A stretch of DNA of 64,000 nucleotides from an uncultured Oscillospiraceae bacterium (GTDB lineage Bacteria > Bacillota > Clostridia > Oscillospirales > Ruminococcaceae). Below are positions 59,842 to 64,000 of this stretch, piece by piece. The position numbers and the translations under genes are program-made. Numbering within the stretch: the first letter of the stretch is position 1; each line of letters opens with the position of its first letter. Below the pieces are notes generated by a model, which saw only the letters and a program-made list of their open reading frames with translations, was not told the DNA's origin and did no database searches. Location of the stretch: assembly GCA_934481385.1 (NCBI GenBank), contig CAKSPD010000005.1, positions 77,593 to 141,592 on the forward strand, written 5' to 3'.

Positions 59842-61332
59842 ATGATTTTCAGGAACAGAATTATAAAAGATACGGCAATACTTACGATAATGCAGTTAAT
59901 TCTTGATACGGCTTCAATTCTTCTTAATGTGACAATAACAAAGCGTCTTGGAACTTCTGCAATGGGAATCGTATCGCTGACAGGTTCATTTATGATACTT
60001 GCAGGAATGGTTTCAAACGGAAATGCCTTTTTATGTACGAGCCGGCTTGTATCGGAGGAACGTGGCAGAGGTGACGGAAATCCCGATAAAGTTTTAAAAT
60101 ATGCATTTATGATGTGTACGGCTTTAAGCATATCAACAGCAGTTATACTGTTTTTATTCGGCGAGGGAATAAGTCTGAAATTCTTCAGTACTCCCGATAT
60201 GAAAAAACCATTGTATTTTATAGCCTTTTCACTTCCGGTCGGAGCGTTTTCCTCATGTTTCAAGGGATATTTCAATGCAATGCGAAAGGTCAGCCTTACT
60301 GCAAGAGCAGATATAATTGAATTTGTTGTTAAATCATCTGTAATTGCACTGCTTGTATTTACTCTGAATAATCCCGGCAATGCACAGGTCTGCGAACTTA
60401 TGACAGCCGGAATTGTATGCGGAAACTTTTCATCACTGATATATTTTACTATAATATTTTTCAGACGTGAAAAACATTATTCAGGAAAAGCATCAATCAG
60501 TTTTAAAAAATATATCCGTTATGCCCTTCCTATAATGTTCGGGAGCTGTATGACTTCTGCTCTCAGCAGTGCAAACGATTCACTTATCCCCATAACACTC
60601 AAACAGTATGGAAATTCTTTCAGGGAGGCTTTCAGTCAGTTCGGAATATTTGAGGCAATAGTTATCCCCTCTCTGTTTTTTCCGTCAGTAATACTCTGTT
60701 CGCTTTCGGGTATAGTTGTTACGGAATCCGCAAGAGAAAATGCATCAGGCAATAAAGAACGCATTATAAGCATTACAAAAAAGCTCATTCAGGGAACTTT
60801 AATGTTTTCCATTCCCATATCAGCAGTAATGATGCGTTTCGGAAAGGAAATAGGTATCCTTATGGGTGGCGGAGAACTTGCAGGAAAAATGATTACCATT
60901 ATTGCACCTGTCGTTCCTTTTATATATCTTGAAATAATTCTTGAGGCTCTTATAAAAGGTCTGGGACTTCAGGGATTTTCTTCAATAAACTATATAGCTG
61001 AATATGCTGTAAGAATATCATCTGTTCTCATATTTGTACCACATTTCGGATTTTATGGAATAGTCATATCATACTATGCAAGCAACGTTATAGGCAACAT
61101 TTCAAGGCTTATAAAAATTTTAAAGCATACCGGTGCAGGAGTAAATGTTCTGAAATATATTTTTCTGCCGGTTCTCTGTGCGTTTCTGACTATGAAAGGT
61201 TCTGAAATCGTAATGCGGACTTTCAGATTTTACGGAACATCGCTTATCCAGTTAATTTTATTTACTGCTGTATGGCTTGCAGGATATATTTTCATGATTT
61301 ATGGCTGGAACGGTCAGAAACGTTGTGCATAA
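59842..61332 (+). CDS. SpoVB/MurJ-like polysaccharide (lipid-linked) flippase
   Basis: A 496-residue MOP-superfamily membrane protein with about 14 helices. KDTAILTIMQLILDTASILL, RLGTSAMGIVSLTGSFMILA and GLGLQGFSSINYIAEYAVRI are typical of SpoVB/Wzx-type exporters, and TSRLVSEERGRGD sits in the first cytosolic loop. Such proteins flip lipid-linked sugars, in SpoVB for spore cortex. Given spoIIE in the window, a sporulation role is plausible but not shown. An RBS of GGAGGG lies just upstream (59831-59836). It is a single-gene unit. Confidence 0.87.
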   Translation: MIFRNRIIKDTAILTIMQLILDTASILLNVTITKRLGTSAMGIVSLTGSFMILAGMVSNGNAFLCTSRLVSEERGRGDGNPDKVLKYAFMMCTALSISTAVILFLFGEGISLKFFSTPDMKKPLYFIAFSLPVGAFSSCFKGYFNAMRKVSLTARADIIEFVVKSSVIALLVFTLNNPGNAQVCELMTAGIVCGNFSSLIYFTIIFFRREKHYSGKASISFKKYIRYALPIMFGSCMTSALSSANDSLIPITLKQYGNSFREAFSQFGIFEAIVIPSLFFPSVILCSLSGIVVTESARENASGNKERIISITKKLIQGTLMFSIPISAVMMRFGKEIGILMGGGELAGKMITIIAPVVPFIYLEIILEALIKGLGLQGFSSINYIAEYAVRISSVLIFVPHFGFYGIVISYYASNVIGNISRLIKILKHTGAGVNVLKYIFLPVLCAFLTMKGSEIVMRTFRFYGTSLIQLILFTAVWLAGYIFMIYGWNGQKRCA

Positions 61333-61386
61333 TCTACAAAAATATATAATCATTATTGTGTTTAATATAGAAATTTTATAAATCTA

Positions 61387-61415
61387 TTGAAAAATTATAT
61401 TAAAAATGCTACAAT
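61387..61415 (+). promoter_or_regulatory. SigA-type promoter of the EF-G-like gene
   Basis: TTGAAA (61387-61392), 17 bp, TACAAT (61410-61415) with an extended -10 (TGC). A 57-nt leader with AAGGAG follows. Confidence 0.83.
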
Positions 61416-61478
61416 GTTCAGGTAAACAAATATATTCACTTATTAAAACTCTACATACTATTAAGGAGATTTTTTCAT

Positions 61479-63557
61479 ATGAAAGATTACACTACTGAAA
61501 AAATAAGAAATATTGCATTAGCCGGTCACAACGGCTCAGGCAAAACTATGCTTGCAGAAGCCATTCTTTTCAAAACAGGTGCATCTGAAAGATTCGGAAA
61601 AACTTCAGAAGGCACTACTGTATGCGATTATGACAGCGAAGAAATCAAAAGAAAAATTTCTATTAATACTGCTCTCGCATCATGTGAATACAATGACATT
61701 AAAATAAATATCCTCGATACTCCCGGACTCTTTGATTTTGCAGGAGAAATGATTGAGGGCGTCCGTGCATCTGACAGCGTTTTAATCACTGTATCTGCAA
61801 AATCAGGTGTAAAGGTAGGCACTCAGAAAGCCTATGATGAAGCCATAAAGCAGGGCAAATCAAAAATGTTTGTAATTACAAAGACAGACGACAAGGACGC
61901 TAATTTCTTTAACGTTCTCACTCAGCTTAAAACTGTTTTCGGCCCTACTGTATGCCCTGTTGTCGTTCCTGTAATTCAGAACAGAGAAATCGTTTCATAC
62001 ATAAATCTTATAGAGATGAAAGCCTATAAGTATGATGAAAACGGCAACGCTGTTGAAACTGAAATGCCTGATGCTGAAACATCTGAAAAGCTTGAATACC
62101 GTATTGACGGTCTTATAGCTGCAATAAGTGAGGCTGTTGCTGAAACATCTGAAGAACTTATGGAAAAATTTTTCGAGGGCGAATCATTCACTCAGAAAGA
62201 ACTTATTGACGGTATTCATGACGGAATGAACCGTGGAATTATAACTCCTGTTGTATGCACCTCCGCATCAACTCTTACCGGAATAGATATGCTCCTTAAA
62301 GAACTTGAACTTCTTGTCCCCTCCCCAGATGAAATTTATCCGACAGAGGCATTTGTTTCAAAAGATGAAATAAAGGAAATTCCATGCGATGCAAATGCAC
62401 CTCTTTCAGCATTCGTATTCAAGACTGTTGCTGACCCGTTTGTCGGAAAAATGTCATTCATAAAAGTGGAATCAGGTGTTCTGAAAGCAAATACAGAAAT
62501 AGTAAATTCAACAACAGGCTATCCTGAAAAAATCGGAAAACTTTATAATCTCTGCGGTAAAAAGCAGACTGAAGTTGATTCCGCTGTTGCAGGCGATATT
62601 GCTGTTGCAATAAAGATAAATGCAAAGACGGCTGAAACTCTTACTTCTGCTGACAGAAAAATTGAATTCGGCGAAATGATGTTCCCTGCTCCATGCTATT
62701 CAATGGCTGTATATGCTTCCGCACAGGGCGATGAGGCAAAAATTTCAGCCGGTATGCAAAGACTTCTTGAAGAAGACAAAACACTTTCCTACATTCAGAA
62801 TGAGGATACAAAAGAACAGATTCTCAGCGGTCTTGGTGAACAGCATCTTGAAATCGCAGCTGCTAAACTCAAAGGAAAGTTCGGTGTTGATATAGTTCTT
62901 AAAGTTCCGAAAATTGCATACAAGGAAACTATAAGAAAGAAAGTAAAAGTTGAGGGCAAACACAAGAAACAGTCAGGCGGTCACGGTCAGTATGGTCATG
63001 TATGGATTGAATTTGAACCATGCATAAGCGATTCGCTTGTATTTGAAGAAAAAGTATTCGGCGGTGCAGTTCCTAAAAACTACTTCCCTGCTGTTCAGAA
63101 AGGACTTGAAGAAAGTATTAAAAAGGGCGTACTTGCCGGCTGTCCTGTTGTAGGTCTTAAAGCTATACTCGTTGACGGTTCATATCACCCTGTTGATTCT
63201 TCCGAAATGGCATTCAAAACGGCTGCATCAATAGCATACAAGGAGGGTATGCGTCAGGCTGACCCTGTACTCCTTGAACCATTCTCAGAGCTTAAAGTAA
63301 TCATTCCTGATGAAAATACAGGCGATGTTATGGGCGAACTTAATAAAAGACGTGGCAGAGTTCTCGGAATGGAACCTGTATCACACGGATTTACTATGAT
63401 TCAGGCAGAAGTTCCGGACAGAGAAATGCATGACTTTGCAATGTATCTCCGCCAGACTACAAGAGGAATGGGAAGTTTCTCACTCAACTTTGTAAGATAT
63501 GAACATCTCCCTGCAAATCTTCTTTCAGAAGTAATTGCATCAGTAAGCAGAGATTAA
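61479..63557 (+). CDS. EF-G-like translational GTPase (second EF-G type)
   Basis: A 692-residue GTPase with EF-G domain order: the G domain (P-loop GHNGSGKT, 16-23; switch II DTPGLFDFAGEM; G4 TKTD), domain II, then domains III-V (GLGEQHLEIAAAKLKGKFGV, SGGHGQYGHVWIEFEP, RRGRVLGMEPVSHGFTMIQA). Canonical EF-G has AHIDAGKT and NKMD at the P-loop and G4; these differ, so this is the divergent EF-G-like clade (FusA2 type) common in Firmicutes. Its role may be in translocation or ribosome recycling. It ends at a terminator before the tRNAs. Confidence 0.9.
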   Translation: MKDYTTEKIRNIALAGHNGSGKTMLAEAILFKTGASERFGKTSEGTTVCDYDSEEIKRKISINTALASCEYNDIKINILDTPGLFDFAGEMIEGVRASDSVLITVSAKSGVKVGTQKAYDEAIKQGKSKMFVITKTDDKDANFFNVLTQLKTVFGPTVCPVVVPVIQNREIVSYINLIEMKAYKYDENGNAVETEMPDAETSEKLEYRIDGLIAAISEAVAETSEELMEKFFEGESFTQKELIDGIHDGMNRGIITPVVCTSASTLTGIDMLLKELELLVPSPDEIYPTEAFVSKDEIKEIPCDANAPLSAFVFKTVADPFVGKMSFIKVESGVLKANTEIVNSTTGYPEKIGKLYNLCGKKQTEVDSAVAGDIAVAIKINAKTAETLTSADRKIEFGEMMFPAPCYSMAVYASAQGDEAKISAGMQRLLEEDKTLSYIQNEDTKEQILSGLGEQHLEIAAAKLKGKFGVDIVLKVPKIAYKETIRKKVKVEGKHKKQSGGHGQYGHVWIEFEPCISDSLVFEEKVFGGAVPKNYFPAVQKGLEESIKKGVLAGCPVVGLKAILVDGSYHPVDSSEMAFKTAASIAYKEGMRQADPVLLEPFSELKVIIPDENTGDVMGELNKRRGRVLGMEPVSHGFTMIQAEVPDREMHDFAMYLRQTTRGMGSFSLNFVRYEHLPANLLSEVIASVSRD

Positions 63558-63564
63558 TAATTAT

Positions 63565-63599
63565 TCCGGACAGAAAAAACAGTTTCTGTCCGGATTTTT
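63565..63599 (+). terminator. Terminator after the EF-G-like gene
   Basis: A 12-bp stem TCCGGACAGAAA / TTTCTGTCCGGA followed by TTTTT. Confidence 0.9.
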
Positions 63600-63681
63600 A
63601 TATATTATATCCAAAATATATACATATTATGGATAATTTACTTGTGCATAATATCGATTCTGTTTTTTTTCAAAAAAATGC

Positions 63682-63710
63682 TTGACATTTCAGAAAAGCT
63701 GTGATATAAT
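63682..63710 (+). promoter_or_regulatory. Consensus SigA promoter of the tRNA operon
   Basis: TTGACA (63682-63687), 17 bp, TATAAT (63705-63710), TGA before the -10. Both hexamers are perfect, as usual for stable RNA operons. Confidence 0.93.
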
Positions 63711-63764
63711 ATAATAGTCGTCAGGAGAGATGACAAAAACAAACCAAATAAAGCGTTGATAAAT

Positions 63765-63840
63765 GGGAGCATAGCTCAGCTGGGAGAGCATCTGCCTTAC
63801 AAGCAGAGGGTCATAGGTTCGAGTCCTATTGTTCCCACCA
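63765..63840 (+). tRNA. tRNA-Val (anticodon TAC)
   Basis: A cloverleaf of 76 nt: acceptor GGGAGCA, D loop AGCTCAGCTGGGAGAGC, anticodon arm TCTGC-CTTACAA-GCAGA with TAC, T loop GGTTCGAGTCC, encoded CCA end. Confidence 0.97.
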
Positions 63841-63843
63841 TTT

Positions 63844-63920
63844 GGCCCGGTAGTTCAGTTGGTTAGAACGCTAGCCTGTCACGCTAGAGGTCGACGGTTC
63901 GAACCCGTTCCGGGTCGCCA
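63844..63920 (+). tRNA. tRNA-Asp (anticodon GTC)
   Basis: A 77-nt cloverleaf: acceptor GGCCCGG with CCGGGTC, anticodon arm CTAGC-CTGTCAC-GCTAG with GTC, T loop GGTTCGAACCC, discriminator G and encoded CCA. Confidence 0.97.
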
Positions 63921-63926
63921 AATTTT

Positions 63927-64000
63927 GCCTCTGTAGCTCAGTCGGTAGAGCAGGGGACTGAAAATCCCCGTGTCGATGGTTCGATTCCGTCCGGAGGCAC
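63927..64000 (+). tRNA. tRNA-Phe (anticodon GAA), last two bases outside window
   Basis: Acceptor GCCTCTG pairs with CGGAGGC; the anticodon arm GGGGA-CTGAAAA-TCCCC holds GAA; T loop GGTTCGATTCC. The window ends after discriminator A and the first C of CCA. The operon probably continues. Confidence 0.95.

Noticed and set aside
59826..60380. Open frame of 184 codons antisense to the flippase gene
   Set aside because: The opposite strand of a clear membrane protein gene; composition reflects the complement of hydrophobic codons.
1..64000. CRISPR arrays, insertion sequences, prophage or integrase genes
   Set aside because: No repeat-spacer pattern, transposase, integrase or terminal repeats were seen; all large frames are housekeeping or metabolic.

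Overview
The window is a low-GC, gene-dense stretch of a Gram-positive anaerobe's chromosome. SpoIIE, a SpoVB-like flippase, WhiA, RapZ, HprK, a DnaE-type polymerase, the paired GlgC/GlgD pyrophosphorylases and a THF riboswitch all point to Clostridia. A Ruminococcus-like member of the Oscillospiraceae is the best guess, but this comes from gene content only. No phage, insertion sequence, CRISPR array or resistance gene was seen. Most promoters I can read are SigA type with a 17-bp spacer and a TG one base before the -10 hexamer.

Layout. 1-4.2 kb: folD (cut by the window edge), lgt and a pair of M16 peptidase-like genes, minus strand. 4.3-10 kb: a DUF3810 metallopeptidase-like membrane protein, a lipoprotein, a bifunctional NAD(P)HX repair enzyme, and a tyrosine-kinase/phosphatase pair of the capsule-regulator type. 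10.1-18.9 kb: a nine-gene redox operon, hdrB-hdrC-hdrA-mvhD(flxD)-two Fe-S proteins-FAD/NAD protein-frdB-like-frdA-like, behind a consensus promoter. 19-21 kb: a PARG-like protein, mntP and a membrane hydrolase-like protein. 21.1-27.3 kb: glycogen operon glgB-glgC-glgD-glgA behind a roughly 260-nt structured leader. 27.4-37 kb: spoIIE, rsmA, two flavoproteins, a PflX-like radical SAM protein, a ClpC lacking its middle domain, and an unannotated 55-residue Cys/Gly-rich peptide. 37-50.2 kb, minus strand: THF-riboswitch-controlled folT, pfkA, then a long rpe-rnfDEA-like-DUF4015-hprK-murB-rapZ-whiA-dnaE run. 50.3-53 kb: rpsO-pnp, with a long hairpin between them. 53-58 kb: a GH59-like protein, trmB and an acyl-CoA ligase-like enzyme. 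58-64 kb, plus strand: ACT-domain protein, hom, a flippase, an EF-G-like GTPase and a tRNA cluster (Val, Asp, Phe) that runs off the window.

The strongest candidate for an undescribed system is the Hdr-Flx operon that ends in a soluble fumarate-reductase-like pair. It looks like a cytoplasmic flavin-based electron-bifurcating complex whose high-potential branch would be an FrdA-type flavoprotein, not a thiol disulfide. Three further oddities stand out: an RnfD/E/A-like membrane trio that has lost most cofactor ligands and has no RnfB, C or G nearby; a cytosolic GH59 (galactocerebrosidase-fold) protein in which both catalytic glutamates appear replaced; and the structured glycogen-operon leader, which I cannot assign to a known RNA class. 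Everything here is read by eye; no searches or folding programs were run.
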